Shown: one piece after another, positions 20,838-29,833 of the stretch | Position numbering within the stretch: the stretch's first letter is position 1 | How the letters are laid out: every line of letters starts with the position of its first letter | Source of the DNA: Rhizobium sp. Q54 | GTDB lineage: Bacteria > Pseudomonadota > Alphaproteobacteria > Rhizobiales > Xanthobacteraceae | DNA: 64,000 bases | Assembly: GCA_945907045.1 (NCBI GenBank) | Contig: CAMDSH010000014.1 | Span: 1 to 64,000, forward strand | Direction of reading: 5' to 3' | Notes under the pieces: model-generated | Databases searched by the model: none | The model's input: the letters and a program-made list of their open reading frames with translations, nothing else | What the model was told of the DNA's origin: nothing | Position numbers and translations under genes: made by a program

Positions 20838-21733
20838 AACACGATCTCCATGCCGTCCTCGGCAACTTCCCAGCCCTTGTCGTTCACACGTTTCCGTTCG
20901 GGCGAGCCGTCGATCAAAATGGGATTGGTGTTGTTGATATGAACGAAAATGCGTCGCGCATGAAGTCCCGCGAGCGCGTTGAGCGTGCCGCCATCGCCGT
21001 CGATCGGCATGTGGCCCATGCGCCGCCCGGTTTTCGCGCCGGTCTTTGAACGGATCATTTCGTCGTCGGTGAACAGCGTGCCGTCGAACAGCACGGCGTC
21101 CGCGCGCGAAAGGCGCGTCATCAGCGCGTTGGTGACGGCGGCGGCGCCGGGAATGAAAATCAGCCGCGCGCCGTTGGCGGAAATTTCCACCCCGACATTG
21201 GCCGCGCTCTCCGCGCCGATCTCCGGATTCTCGCCTTCAAGATAGAGCGGCAGTTTTCCCGGCACGGTGAACAGCTCAGCCTCGATGCCGCCGGGAAGCG
21301 AAAATTTTTCGCCCGGACCGACCGCGCGCCGCGTCACGGCATTAAGCGCCGCGTACATCGCGTTGCTGGCGACGGCGGCGTGAGTGGCCGCTGTGGCATA
21401 GAGCGCGAACGGCGCGCTCTCGCGCAAATGCAGCAGTCCCGCGATCTGGTCGATCTCGCCGCCGGTGAGCACGACGGCGCCAATCGGGCTGCCGCGGATT
21501 TCGCCGCGCGGATGCAGCGCGCGGGTGGCGCGGATTTGCGCGCCGAGATCGGGCGAGGCGTTGAGCAGGGTCCAGTTCTCGCCGTCGGCGGAGAGCGCGA
21601 GCGAGGCTTGCGTGCGCGGGCGGACGCGCGGATCGCCGGCCCATGCCAATTGGCAGACCGGACAACGGCAATTCCATTGAGGAAAAGCGCCGCCGGCCGC
21701 CGACCCGATGACGATGGCGGTCAGGCGCCCCAT
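20834..21733 (-). CDS. pqqB: PQQ biosynthesis protein PqqB
   Basis: 299 aa. Metallo-beta-lactamase-fold protein now viewed as a hydroxylase acting on the cross-linked precursor. N-terminal GSAAGGAFPQWNCRCPVC holds the structural zinc cysteines C22, C24 and C27. Other marks are NASPDLGAQI, the GGEIDQIAGLLHLRE segment and HINNTNPIL near the C-terminus. Starts 30 bp after pqqA. Confidence 0.97.
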   Translation of the reverse strand: MGRLTAIVIGSAAGGAFPQWNCRCPVCQLAWAGDPRVRPRTQASLALSADGENWTLLNASPDLGAQIRATRALHPRGEIRGSPIGAVVLTGGEIDQIAGLLHLRESAPFALYATAATHAAVASNAMYAALNAVTRRAVGPGEKFSLPGGIEAELFTVPGKLPLYLEGENPEIGAESAANVGVEISANGARLIFIPGAAAVTNALMTRLSRADAVLFDGTLFTDDEMIRSKTGAKTGRRMGHMPIDGDGGTLNALAGLHARRIFVHINNTNPILIDGSPERKRVNDKGWEVAEDGMEIVL

Positions 21734-21763
21734 TGAACGGGGTCGCGCGGCGGAATTAGAGGA

Positions 21764-21841
21764 TCAGAACTCGGCCGGCAGATAGCCGTTGATCTCGAGT
21801 CCGATGCAGATCTCAACAAGGGTCGGGGTGGTCCAGGCCAT
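21764..21841 (-). CDS. pqqA: PQQ precursor peptide PqqA
   Basis: 25 codons, too short for most gene callers. The peptide begins MAWTTPTLVEICIGLEI and ends NGYLPAEF; the conserved E16-x3-Y20 are the glutamate and tyrosine that become PQQ. GAGAGGAA lies 8 nt before the ATG. First gene of pqqABCDE; the promoter should lie in the 225-bp gap to the divergent dioxygenase gene (21842-22066). Confidence 0.95.
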   Translation of the reverse strand: MAWTTPTLVEICIGLEINGYLPAEF

Positions 21842-22066
21842 GAGACATTTCCTCTCCAGCAACCGCTCTTTGAGCGGCAGTTCTCACACAGCTTAGCCGA
21901 GAGCCAAGGGGCTGTCATCCGGGGTCTGGCCGTACCGGCTGTTGGGCCGTGGCCCGCATGCAAAAGCGGCGCTGCACCTGCGATATACCGCCTATTGACC
22001 TGCTCCGGGCCAGAACCGATACACTCGGCATCAGCCATCAACACCGCAAAAAAGCGCGAGGGAGCA

Positions 22067-22963
22067 ATGCCCTATATCACCGAAGACAACCTGACCGATA
22101 TCGCGGTCGACCGCTGGTCGAACATCCCCGATCCGCGGCTGCGCGAGGTCATGACCGCGATGGTCAAGCATGTGCATGCCTTCGTGCGCGAAGTCGAACC
22201 GACGCCGGAGGAGTGGTACACCGCCATCGATTTCCTCACCCGCACCGGCCATCTGTGCACCGGCAAGCGGCAGGAATTCATTTTGATGTCGGACGTGCTG
22301 GGCGTGAGCATGCTGGTCGACGCGGTCAATCACCGCCTCGCCACCGGTGCGACGCCGACCACGGTGGAAGGCCCGTTCCACGTTCCGAACGCCCCGGAAA
22401 TCGCCAACGGCGGCAACATGGCGGAAGGCGCGCCCGGAATTCCCTGCTTCGTCTCGGGAATTGTGCGCGATCTCGAAGGCCGCCCGGTCGCCAATGCCTT
22501 GCTCGATCTGTGGCAGACCGACGGCGAGGGTCTCTATGAAGTGCAGCGCGACGTGGCCGACGCCAAACGCGACGTGAACGAGGCCTGGATGCGCGGCATC
22601 TTCCACACGCAGGCCGACGGTTCCTACATGATCCGTACCGTTGCGCCGATCGGGTACACGATCCCGATGGACGGCACGATCGGCGAGCTGATGAAGCGCA
22701 CCAAAATCTCCCACATGCGGCCGGCGCACATCCATTTCTGCATCGAGGCACCGGGCTACCACCGCGTGGTGACGCATCTTTTCCAGCGCGGGGATCAATA
22801 CATCGACACCGACGTCGTCTATGGCGTGAAGGAGCCGCTGATCGTCGATTTCGTCAAAAAACCCGCGGGCAAAGCGCCGACCGGCGAGATGCTGAAAGAG
22901 CCGTTCTACGAGGTGAAGTACGATTTCGTGCTGCAAAAACTGGCGAAAGCCAAAGCCGCCTAA
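22067..22963 (+). CDS. Intradiol ring-cleavage dioxygenase (hydroxyquinol/catechol 1,2-dioxygenase type)
   Basis: 298 aa from the ATG with GAGGGAG just upstream. N-terminal helical dimerisation domain (about 25-95), then the catalytic beta-sandwich (about 100-290). Non-haem Fe(III) ligands inferred by alignment: Y157 (GEGLYEV), Y197 (PIGYTIP), H221 and H223 (RPAHIHF); spacing fits the catechol 1,2-dioxygenase family. Opens an aromatic diol ring to a cis,cis-muconate-type product. No other ring-degradation genes adjoin it, so hydroxyquinol versus catechol cannot be decided. Divergent from the pqq operon. Confidence 0.92.
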   Translation: MPYITEDNLTDIAVDRWSNIPDPRLREVMTAMVKHVHAFVREVEPTPEEWYTAIDFLTRTGHLCTGKRQEFILMSDVLGVSMLVDAVNHRLATGATPTTVEGPFHVPNAPEIANGGNMAEGAPGIPCFVSGIVRDLEGRPVANALLDLWQTDGEGLYEVQRDVADAKRDVNEAWMRGIFHTQADGSYMIRTVAPIGYTIPMDGTIGELMKRTKISHMRPAHIHFCIEAPGYHRVVTHLFQRGDQYIDTDVVYGVKEPLIVDFVKKPAGKAPTGEMLKEPFYEVKYDFVLQKLAKAKAA

Positions 22964-23135
22964 AAAGAGAGCCGAAAACCGAAGCGGTATCTGGCTTTTC
23001 GCGGCCTGTGTAAAACGGCAACAGTGAGGCCGGATCGGCCCTGCATTTATTATTAAAGCTCACTATTGGCGGCGTTTCCGCTAGGTTATAGAGGATTAAA
23101 TCGGCGGGCAGTCCCCGCCGGAAAACAGTTGGAGA

Positions 23136-25016
23136 ATGCCGGTGCGCAGCGTCAGCCTTAATGGATATCTCACGGGAACCGCGGTGGCCTTGGTGCTGGC
23201 GCTGATCTCTTCCAGCCATGTACTCGCCCAGTCGCCCGCAAACGCCGCGAAGGCCGAGGCCGCCGTACCGGCGCCTGAATCGGCGAACGCGCCGCCGCCG
23301 GCCGCTTCCGATGCCAGCCCGAAGGCCGATGCGCCCGCGGCTGTTGCAACTCCGGCGGCGATGTCGGCTTCCGACAGCGCGATCGCCGACAAGCTGCGCG
23401 AGATGAGCAGCGGTAAATTCGACCGCACGCTCGCCAGCAAGAAAGAACGCACCTCGGTCGAAGCATTTTACAACACGCGCAATTTCGCGCCGCTCTGGAT
23501 CAGCAACGGCGCGGTGAACGAACGCGGCAAAACGGCGATCGCTTATCTCGCGGGCGTCGATGCCGAAGGTCTCGACCCGTCCGAATATCCGCGTCCCGAC
23601 TTCAAGGCCGCCACCGACGCCGCCGCGCTGGCCGATGCCGAAATGAATCTCACGGCTTCGCTGCTCAGCTTCGCGCGCCACGCGCAGACCGGCCGCATCC
23701 ACTATTCGCGCGTCGCCGGCGACATCCTCTACACGCTGGTGGCTTCCGAGCCCGCCGACGTGCTCGGCAAACTCGCAGCCGGCAACAACGCCGCCACCGC
23801 GCTCGACGGCTTTAATCCGCAGCAGCCCGGCTACAAGACGCTCAAGACCGAACTCGCCAAGACGCGCAAGGCAGGCGCCGACGCCGGCCCGGTTCGCATC
23901 GAGAGCGGCCCGACGCTGAAAACCGGCAAGGTGCTGGTCACCGACGCGCGCGTGCCGGAATTGCGCAAGCGTCTCGGCCTGCCCGCCGGCAACGACATCA
24001 CCTACGACAAGGAACTGGAAGACGCGGTTACGAAATTCCAGAAGGGGCGCGGCCTTCCCGCCAACGGAACGCTCAACACCGCGACGCTCGACGCGATCAA
24101 CGGCCCGCGCCGCGACCGCGACGAAGACATCATCATCGCCAACATGGAGCGCTGGCGCTGGGTGCCGCGCGACCTCGGCAACCCGTACGTGATGGTCAAC
24201 ATTCCCGATTACACGCTGCGCATCGTCAAGGACGGCGCGACGTACTGGAAGACCAAGATCGTGGTCGGCAAGCCCAATCTGGCGACGCCGCTGACCAGCG
24301 CGGAGATGAAGTTCATCACCGTCAATCCAACCTGGAACGTTCCGCCCTCAATCATCCAGAACGAATACCTGCCGGCTCTGGAGGCCGACCCGACGGCGCT
24401 TGAGCGTATCGGCCTGAAGGTCGAGCAATCCGCCGATGGCACGGTGCGCATCTATCAGCCGCCGGGCGAGCGCAACGCGCTCGGCCGCATCCGTTTCAAC
24501 TTCCCCAACAAGTTCCTCGTCTATCAGCACGACACGCCGGACAAGAATTTGTTCGCGCATGACAAGCGCGCCTACAGCCACGGCTGCATGCGCGTGCAGG
24601 ACCCGTTGATGTACGGCGAGAAGATCCTCTCCCTGGCCCTGCCGAAGGAAGGCTACACCGCCGAGCGGCTGCAGAAGATGTTTGGCGGCAGCGAGGTCAA
24701 CATCAACTTCCCGACCTTCATCCCGGTCCACCTCACCTATCAGACCGCGTTCGTCGAGGACGGCAAACTGCAGATCCGCGACGACGTCTATGGCCGCGAC
24801 GCGCGCATGCTCGCCATTCTCAAGGGCAGCGAGCGCAAGGTCGCCGATATCGCAATCGAGCGCTCCGGCGGCTCGTCGAGCAAGCCGGTGCGCCTTGCGC
24901 CGGGCACGTTCGGCGGCAGCCGCTACGGCGGCGGCAACTTCTTTGAGATGCTGTTCGGCGGCCCGTCCCGCCCGTCGGTTCCGGTCCGCAACAACGGCCG
25001 GGTCTCTTCGCGCTAA
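23136..25016 (+). CDS. L,D-transpeptidase (YcbB/YkuD type) with peptidoglycan-binding domain
   Basis: 626 aa. Signal peptide or N-terminal anchor (about 1-32), Ala/Pro-rich linker (33-75), scaffold domain (about 80-240), PG_binding_1 (about 270-330, VPELRKRLGL ... LEDAVTKFQKGRGLPANG), YkuD catalytic domain (about 350-530) with SHGCMRV, H482 and nucleophile C484. Makes 3-3 cross-links in peptidoglycan in the periplasm; abundant 3-3 cross-linking is a feature of Rhizobiales walls. The tail after about 560 is Gly/Arg/Ser-rich and probably disordered. GGAG precedes the ATG. Confidence 0.93.
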   Translation: MPVRSVSLNGYLTGTAVALVLALISSSHVLAQSPANAAKAEAAVPAPESANAPPPAASDASPKADAPAAVATPAAMSASDSAIADKLREMSSGKFDRTLASKKERTSVEAFYNTRNFAPLWISNGAVNERGKTAIAYLAGVDAEGLDPSEYPRPDFKAATDAAALADAEMNLTASLLSFARHAQTGRIHYSRVAGDILYTLVASEPADVLGKLAAGNNAATALDGFNPQQPGYKTLKTELAKTRKAGADAGPVRIESGPTLKTGKVLVTDARVPELRKRLGLPAGNDITYDKELEDAVTKFQKGRGLPANGTLNTATLDAINGPRRDRDEDIIIANMERWRWVPRDLGNPYVMVNIPDYTLRIVKDGATYWKTKIVVGKPNLATPLTSAEMKFITVNPTWNVPPSIIQNEYLPALEADPTALERIGLKVEQSADGTVRIYQPPGERNALGRIRFNFPNKFLVYQHDTPDKNLFAHDKRAYSHGCMRVQDPLMYGEKILSLALPKEGYTAERLQKMFGGSEVNINFPTFIPVHLTYQTAFVEDGKLQIRDDVYGRDARMLAILKGSERKVADIAIERSGGSSSKPVRLAPGTFGGSRYGGGNFFEMLFGGPSRPSVPVRNNGRVSSR

Positions 25017-25045
25017 GACAGCAAATCTGATCGCTAACGATCGTC

Positions 25046-25178
25046 ATGGCCGGGCTCGTTCCCGGCCATTTCGATTCAATAGGCACACATCAGCCGCTCG
25101 TCCCCGCGCAAGCGGGGACCCAGTGCTGCAATGGTCAACGGAGCGATAGTAAAACTGGATTCCCGCTTGCGCGGGAAT
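25046..25178. repeat. Cluster of three palindromic repeats
   Basis: (1) ATGGCCGGG/CCCGGCCAT at 25046-25069, same family as 1279 and 5843. (2) GTCCCCGC-GCAA-GCGGGGAC at 25100-25119, perfect 8-bp stem with a GNRA-type loop. (3) ATTCCCGC-TTGC-GCGGGAAT at 25159-25178; copies 2 and 3 are nearly inverted versions of each other. They fill the gap between the L,D-transpeptidase gene and tRNA-His. Confidence 0.6.
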
Positions 25179-25228
25179 GAGCGGAGAGCGTTCGAGGAGC
25201 GCGCGGATTCAATGTTGCGGATTTGGAT

Positions 25229-25305
25229 TGGTACAGCTGGGTGGACTTGAACCACCGACCTCTGGTTCCACAGACCAGCGCTCTAACCAACTGAGCTACA
25301 GCTGC
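25229..25305 (-). tRNA. tRNA-His (GTG)
   Basis: 77 nt with CCA encoded. Anticodon stem CTGGT/ACCAG with loop CTGTGGA gives GTG. T-arm GGTGG-TTCAAGT-CCACC. Acceptor stem is 7 bp with one G-U pair at the end. The base before G1 is T and position 73 is A: this lacks the G-1:C73 pair used by most bacteria and fits the alphaproteobacterial type of tRNA-His. Confidence 0.95.
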
Positions 25306-25430
25306 ACAAGCCCGCCGGTTCTCGAATGCTTTGCATTGCCGGAACCGCGAGCGGGCGGACCTTAAGGCGCGGGCCCGCGCCTTGGCAAGTGCCGGTAACT
25401 TGGCCTGCCAGCCTAAGCTGCGCTCCGGCC

Positions 25431-25462
25431 AAAACAAAAGCCCGGGCAAATGGCCCGGGCTT
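25431..25462 (-). terminator. Rho-independent terminator after the phasin gene
   Basis: Perfect GCCCGGGC/GCCCGGGC stem (25440-25447 with 25453-25460), extended by AA/TT pairs; on the minus strand it is followed by TTTTGTTTT. Lies 57 bp past the phasin stop. Confidence 0.85.
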
Positions 25463-25518
25463 CGTTTAACTACGGCCGACGCTTACAGCAGCCGTTACGC
25501 GTTACGCTACAAACTTCC

Positions 25519-26013
25519 TTAGGCCGCTTTGGTGAAGGCGCTGGTCAGGCCGGACTTGATCGGCTCGGCCGTCTCGGTCGCAACCTTCTGGGCCAGCGTG
25601 GCCAGTTCCTTGCTCTGTCCGCTCACCGTCTCGAACTGCTCGCGCGCATGCGCGGTGGACAGCTCGACGACTTCGGAGAGCGACTTCGCGGTCATCAACT
25701 TGCCGAAGAAATCGAAGGCGGCGTTGGTGTTGGCGCGCGAGGTCTCGATCACCTTGAGGCCGTACTCGGAAGCACCCTTGGAGGCGGTGGTGTAGGTGGT
25801 CTCGAGCACGTCGGTGGTCTCTTCGGCGGCGGCTTTGAGCTTCTCGTACTGATCCTTCGCCTGCGCGACGCCCTTCTCGGCGAATTCGCGGAACGCGGCG
25901 GGGACTTCCATCGCCGGCATTTCAAACTTGGGCATTTCGAATTTCGGCATCTCGTAGCCGCTGGAGGCAGGCTTCGACTTTGCTTTGGGGGTGGCTGTAA
26001 TGACGTCGGCCAT
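25519..26013 (-). CDS. Phasin family protein (long form)
   Basis: 164 aa from the ATG at 26013 (AGGATG upstream at suitable distance); an upstream in-frame ATG exists but adds an unlikely Pro/Gly-rich leader. Phasin_2-type helical domain from about residue 50 to 150. The N-terminus contains a short repeated unit, PKFEMPKFEMPAMEVP. Phasins coat polyhydroxybutyrate granules and control their size. No PHB synthase or phaR is in the window. Pairs with a second phasin upstream on the same strand, 286 bp away. Confidence 0.9.
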   Translation of the reverse strand: MADVITATPKAKSKPASSGYEMPKFEMPKFEMPAMEVPAAFREFAEKGVAQAKDQYEKLKAAAEETTDVLETTYTTASKGASEYGLKVIETSRANTNAAFDFFGKLMTAKSLSEVVELSTAHAREQFETVSGQSKELATLAQKVATETAEPIKSGLTSAFTKAA

Positions 26014-26141
26014 GACACGCATCCTTGGCTGGGGCGTTTTCCGGGCACCTGGCGGACCGCCGCCCACACTGACAGGTCCGGTGCCGATTTCTGATCCCGC
26101 TTCCAGAGGAAGAACCCAGTGGTGGCGGGCGCGATAACCCC

Positions 26142-26186
26142 TACGTAGCACCGTTAATGGTGCATTGCAACATAAATAATGCAGCG
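26142..26186 (-). promoter_or_regulatory. Candidate operator upstream of the phasin gene
   Basis: AT-rich island in the gap between the phasins with three adjacent palindromes: TACGTA (26142-26147), GCACC-GTTAAT-GGTGC (26148-26163) and TGCA-T-TGCA (26161-26169). TGC-rich palindromes are typical of PhaR sites upstream of phasins in alphaproteobacteria, so a PhaR operator is plausible. The match is by eye only. Confidence 0.35.
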
Positions 26187-26299
26187 CACAATAATGTCAT
26201 GGAATCAGCACGGTACCGCCACCGGGGAACCGGGCGGGCCTGCCGGAAAGGCCGGGTAGAGACGCGCAGAAGCCTCAGGAGGAGGCTTTGCCCGCCGCC

Positions 26300-26656
26300 T
26301 TAGTTGCCGGCAGCCTTGGCCGCGCTCTGGCCGAGTTCCTTGGCCTGGTCGGCGAGGGTCTGCATCTGGGCCTTCACGTAGTCGGCCTGCAGCTTCATCA
26401 CCTCCTCGACGTCCTTGGCGCGCACGAGTTTCTGCGCGTATTCGAACGAGGCGGCGATGTTCTTCTCGGCAAAGCGCATGGCGAGATCGCCGACGCCCTT
26501 GGCGCCGGAACGGGCGCTCGAAACATGCCCTTCCGCGCTGCTGACCGCCTGCTGGGCCGCCGCGATGTAGGTATCGAAGGCCTTGCGCGCCTGCGCGACG
26601 CTTTGCTCGGCGAATGCGCGCATCTCGGACGGGATTTCAAACGGATCTTTGGCCAT
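26300..26656 (-). CDS. Phasin family protein (short form)
   Basis: 118 aa, almost all helical (Phasin_2/PF09361-like). Starts MAKDPFEIPSEMRAFAEQSV with AGGAG upstream; then VAQARKAFDTYIAAAQQAV and the usual amphipathic Ala/Gln/Lys-rich C-terminus. Expected on PHB granules. The segment RAFAEQSVAQARKAFDTY parallels REFAEKGVAQAKDQYEKL in the neighbouring phasin, so the two probably arose by duplication. Confidence 0.9.
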   Translation of the reverse strand: MAKDPFEIPSEMRAFAEQSVAQARKAFDTYIAAAQQAVSSAEGHVSSARSGAKGVGDLAMRFAEKNIAASFEYAQKLVRAKDVEEVMKLQADYVKAQMQTLADQAKELGQSAAKAAGN

Positions 26657-26911
26657 TGGCTGCTCCTGCGTGTTCTGGTTTGACGAACCGGCTTTTCCCC
26701 GTCGGCTCCCTCGGCATTGCCTGGCGGCTTAACCATATCTAGTCCGGCGGAGGCGCAAGGCCAATGCGGTGGAACCGGACTTTTTTGCTTTTCGAAGCCG
26801 GCGGTTTTGGCGCGGGGGTTAAGGTTATTGTTCCATTGCTCGCCCGCCGCGTGGACGGCGCACGAGCCCCGCCGTATTAAATGTTCATTAGCCGTAATCC
26901 GCACGGGACAC

Positions 26912-29794
26912 ATGAGCGCGTCTGAGTTTCAGTTCGCCTGCCTGCTCGATCCGCGGCTGTCGGCGCATGCCACCAGCCCGCTGCCCGTATGGCTATGGAG
27001 CGAAGACGGCGCGCGCATTCTGTGGGCGAACCCGAACGGCGCGACGATCTTCAACGCAGACTCGCCCGCGGCGCTCGAAGCGCAACGCTACGGACCCACG
27101 CATTCCGCCGCCACGCAGATCGCGCGTCTTGCCGCGACGTTGCCGGCAAACAACGGCGCGCGGCTTGAACGCCTGCGCGGTTTCGGCGCCGGCGTCGGCG
27201 GCACGCTCACCTGCTCCTGTTCGCGGCTGGTACTCGACAACAAGACCTCCGCCATTCTCGTCGTTGCGACCACGCGCGCGGGACCGGACTTGTCGCTCGC
27301 CGAGCGCGTGCGCTGGCTGCTCAACGGATGCGAAGCGCCGGTCGCGGCGTTTTCCGCCGCAGGCGCGCTGCTGCACGCCACGCCTGCCATTCACGAAAGT
27401 TTGGGCGAAGCTCGCGATGTGACCGCGCTCGGCGCGGAGTCTCTTGCCGAAACGGCGTGCCTCACCGGTTATGCCGCCGGCGAAATTCCCGTCGGCATGC
27501 TTTCAATTGCGCGCACCGGCTCCGGCGCCGCCACCGTTTTGCTGGCGACGCTGGATGCGCCTTCTCAAATCGGGGCAAAAACTCCCGGCGCGCCGATTGC
27601 TGCGCCCGCTGAAATTTCCGTGCCCGCGCAAGCCGCCTCGCCCGACCGCCGCTTCCCGCTGCGCTTCGTGTGGCAGATGGACGGCGAGGGCCGCTTCACG
27701 CTTACCTCCGACGAATTCATCCGCCTGATCGGCCCGCAAACCGCGTCCGTGCTCGGCCGTCCGTGGAACGAGATATCCGCCAAGCTCGCGCTCGATCCCA
27801 ACCGCGATGTGGCGCGCGCGCTCGCCTCGCAAGACACCTGGAGCGGCGTCGTCATCGCCTGGCCGGTCGACGGTAGCGACGAGCGCCTGCCGGTCGAACT
27901 CTCGGCGCTCCCCGTATTTGACCGCGACCGCAGCTTCCGCGGCTATCGCGGCTTTGGCGTCTGCCGCGACATCGCGCGGCTTGAAGCGCTGGCGACGGCG
28001 CGCTCCGGCACGCTCACGCCAACAATTTTCGTGCCCGTGGAGGACGAGCGGCCCGCCGACGTATTCACGACGCGCGCGGAAAACGTGCTGCCGTTCCGCC
28101 CCGCGCCGGTCACGCCGCCTGCGCCCACAATGGAAGAACCCGCGCCGGCTCTGACGCCGGTCGAGCGTTCGGCGTTCAGCGAACTGGCGCGCCGTCTCAC
28201 CGATCGCCTGAAGAAACCCGCGGACGCGCAGCCCGAAACCAAGATCGAACCCCGACTGCCGGAACCCGCCACGCCAGAGCGCCGCATCGAGGCCATCGCC
28301 AGCAATGAAACGGCGTCCGAGCGCCCGATCCTCGACCGCCTGCCGATCGGCGTGCTGGTCTATCGCTTTAACGATCTGCTGTACGCCAACCGCGCCTTCC
28401 TCGACTGGACCGGATACAAGACGCTGCATCAACTTTCATTAGCCGGCGGTCTCGATACGCTGTTCATCGAAACCGGCGCCGACAAGCTCGGCCGCAACGG
28501 CGAAAAAACTCTCGCGATCACCACGCATACCGGCGAGAAGCTTCCCGTTGAAGGCCGCCTGTTCTCCACCGCCTGGGACGGCGAGAACGCGCTCGTGCTG
28601 ATGCTCAACATCGCTCCGGTTGCGGCGCCCGCCAACGGCGAGCGCCATAAGGCGTCGGAAATGGCGATACGTGGCACCGAAGCGGAAAACCGCGAATTGC
28701 GCGCCATCCTCGATACCGCCACCGACGGCGTCATCGTCATCGACCGCGACGGCCGCGTGCTCTCCGCCAACAAAAGCGCCGAGGCGCTGTTCGGCTACGA
28801 GGCCGCCGATTTCAAAGCCTTCATCTTCGGCGATCTGTTCGCGCCGGAAAGCCGCCGCCCGGCGCTGGATTATCTCGACCGCCTGACCAAGAACGGCACC
28901 GCCATCCTGCTCAACGAAGGGCGCGAGGTGATCGGCCGCGTGCGCCAGGGCGGGCTGATCCCGTTGTTCATGACCATCGGCAAGATCGGCGAGGCGGGCG
29001 AGAAATATTGCGCCGTGTTCCGTGACATCACCGCCTGGAAGAAAACCGAAGAGGAATTGCTCGCCGCCAAGCGGCAGGCCGAAAACGCCTCCTCGGCGAA
29101 ATCCGAATTCCTCGCCAAAGTCAGCCACGAGATCCGCACGCCGCTCAACGCCATCATCGGCTTTTCCGAAGTGATGATGGAAGAGCGCTTCGGCCCGGTC
29201 GGCAACGAGCGCTACCGCGCTTATCTCAAAGACATCCATTCATCCGGCGGCCATCTGGTCTCACTGCTCAACGATCTGCTCGACCTGTCGAAGATCGAGG
29301 CCGGCAAACTCGATCTCACTTTCGCCAGCGTCAGCCTCAACGACATCACCCAGCAATGCGTCGCCGTCATGCAGCCGCAGGCGAACCGCGACCGCATCAT
29401 CATCCGCACGTCATTGCCGCAGACGCTGCCGCAGATCGTTGCCGACGCGCGCTCGGTGAGGCAGATCGTGCTCAATTTGCTGTCGAACTCGGTCAAGTTC
29501 ACCGGCGCGGGCGGACAGGTGATCGTCTCGACGGCGCTGACCGACGATAACGAAGTGGTGCTGCGCGTGCGCGATACCGGCTCCGGCATGAGCGAGAAGG
29601 ACATCCAGACCGCGCTGGAGCCGTTCCGCCAGCTCGCCACCGCGCGCATTGGGTCCGGGGGAACCGGGCTCGGCCTTCCCATCACCAAAGCGCTGGCGGA
29701 GGCCAATCACGCCCGCTTCAAGATCACCAGCGAAGTGGATTCCGGCACTCTGGTCGAGGTCGCCTTCCCGGCCACCCGCGTGCTGGCAGAGTAG
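26912..29794 (+). CDS. PAS-domain sensor histidine kinase (PdhS/PleC/DivJ-like)
   Basis: 960 aa from MSASEFQFACLL; the upstream extension of the frame is not protein-like. No clear membrane segment, so probably cytoplasmic. The N-terminal half has several poorly conserved PAS-like regions (about 15-110, 240-370 and 465-575), separated by Pro/Ala-rich linkers. A clear PAS follows (about 590-710, ILDTATDGVIVIDRDGRVLS). HisKA with H739 in SHEIRTPLNAIIGFSEVM, then HATPase with NLLSNSVKFT, DTGSGM and GTGLGLPI. The H-box region resembles kinases that act on DivK in cell-cycle control (PdhS in Brucella). Assignment to pdhS is likely but not proven. Confidence 0.88.
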   Translation: MSASEFQFACLLDPRLSAHATSPLPVWLWSEDGARILWANPNGATIFNADSPAALEAQRYGPTHSAATQIARLAATLPANNGARLERLRGFGAGVGGTLTCSCSRLVLDNKTSAILVVATTRAGPDLSLAERVRWLLNGCEAPVAAFSAAGALLHATPAIHESLGEARDVTALGAESLAETACLTGYAAGEIPVGMLSIARTGSGAATVLLATLDAPSQIGAKTPGAPIAAPAEISVPAQAASPDRRFPLRFVWQMDGEGRFTLTSDEFIRLIGPQTASVLGRPWNEISAKLALDPNRDVARALASQDTWSGVVIAWPVDGSDERLPVELSALPVFDRDRSFRGYRGFGVCRDIARLEALATARSGTLTPTIFVPVEDERPADVFTTRAENVLPFRPAPVTPPAPTMEEPAPALTPVERSAFSELARRLTDRLKKPADAQPETKIEPRLPEPATPERRIEAIASNETASERPILDRLPIGVLVYRFNDLLYANRAFLDWTGYKTLHQLSLAGGLDTLFIETGADKLGRNGEKTLAITTHTGEKLPVEGRLFSTAWDGENALVLMLNIAPVAAPANGERHKASEMAIRGTEAENRELRAILDTATDGVIVIDRDGRVLSANKSAEALFGYEAADFKAFIFGDLFAPESRRPALDYLDRLTKNGTAILLNEGREVIGRVRQGGLIPLFMTIGKIGEAGEKYCAVFRDITAWKKTEEELLAAKRQAENASSAKSEFLAKVSHEIRTPLNAIIGFSEVMMEERFGPVGNERYRAYLKDIHSSGGHLVSLLNDLLDLSKIEAGKLDLTFASVSLNDITQQCVAVMQPQANRDRIIIRTSLPQTLPQIVADARSVRQIVLNLLSNSVKFTGAGGQVIVSTALTDDNEVVLRVRDTGSGMSEKDIQTALEPFRQLATARIGSGGTGLGLPITKALAEANHARFKITSEVDSGTLVEVAFPATRVLAE

Positions 29795-29833
29795 CGCGTA
29801 GATGCGCTAGACTTGGCGGCCTGTGAGGTCGCC

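Noticed and set aside
25100-25178. Possible attachment site next to tRNA-His
   Set aside because: The repeats are palindromic and do not copy the tRNA 3' end; no integrase nearby.
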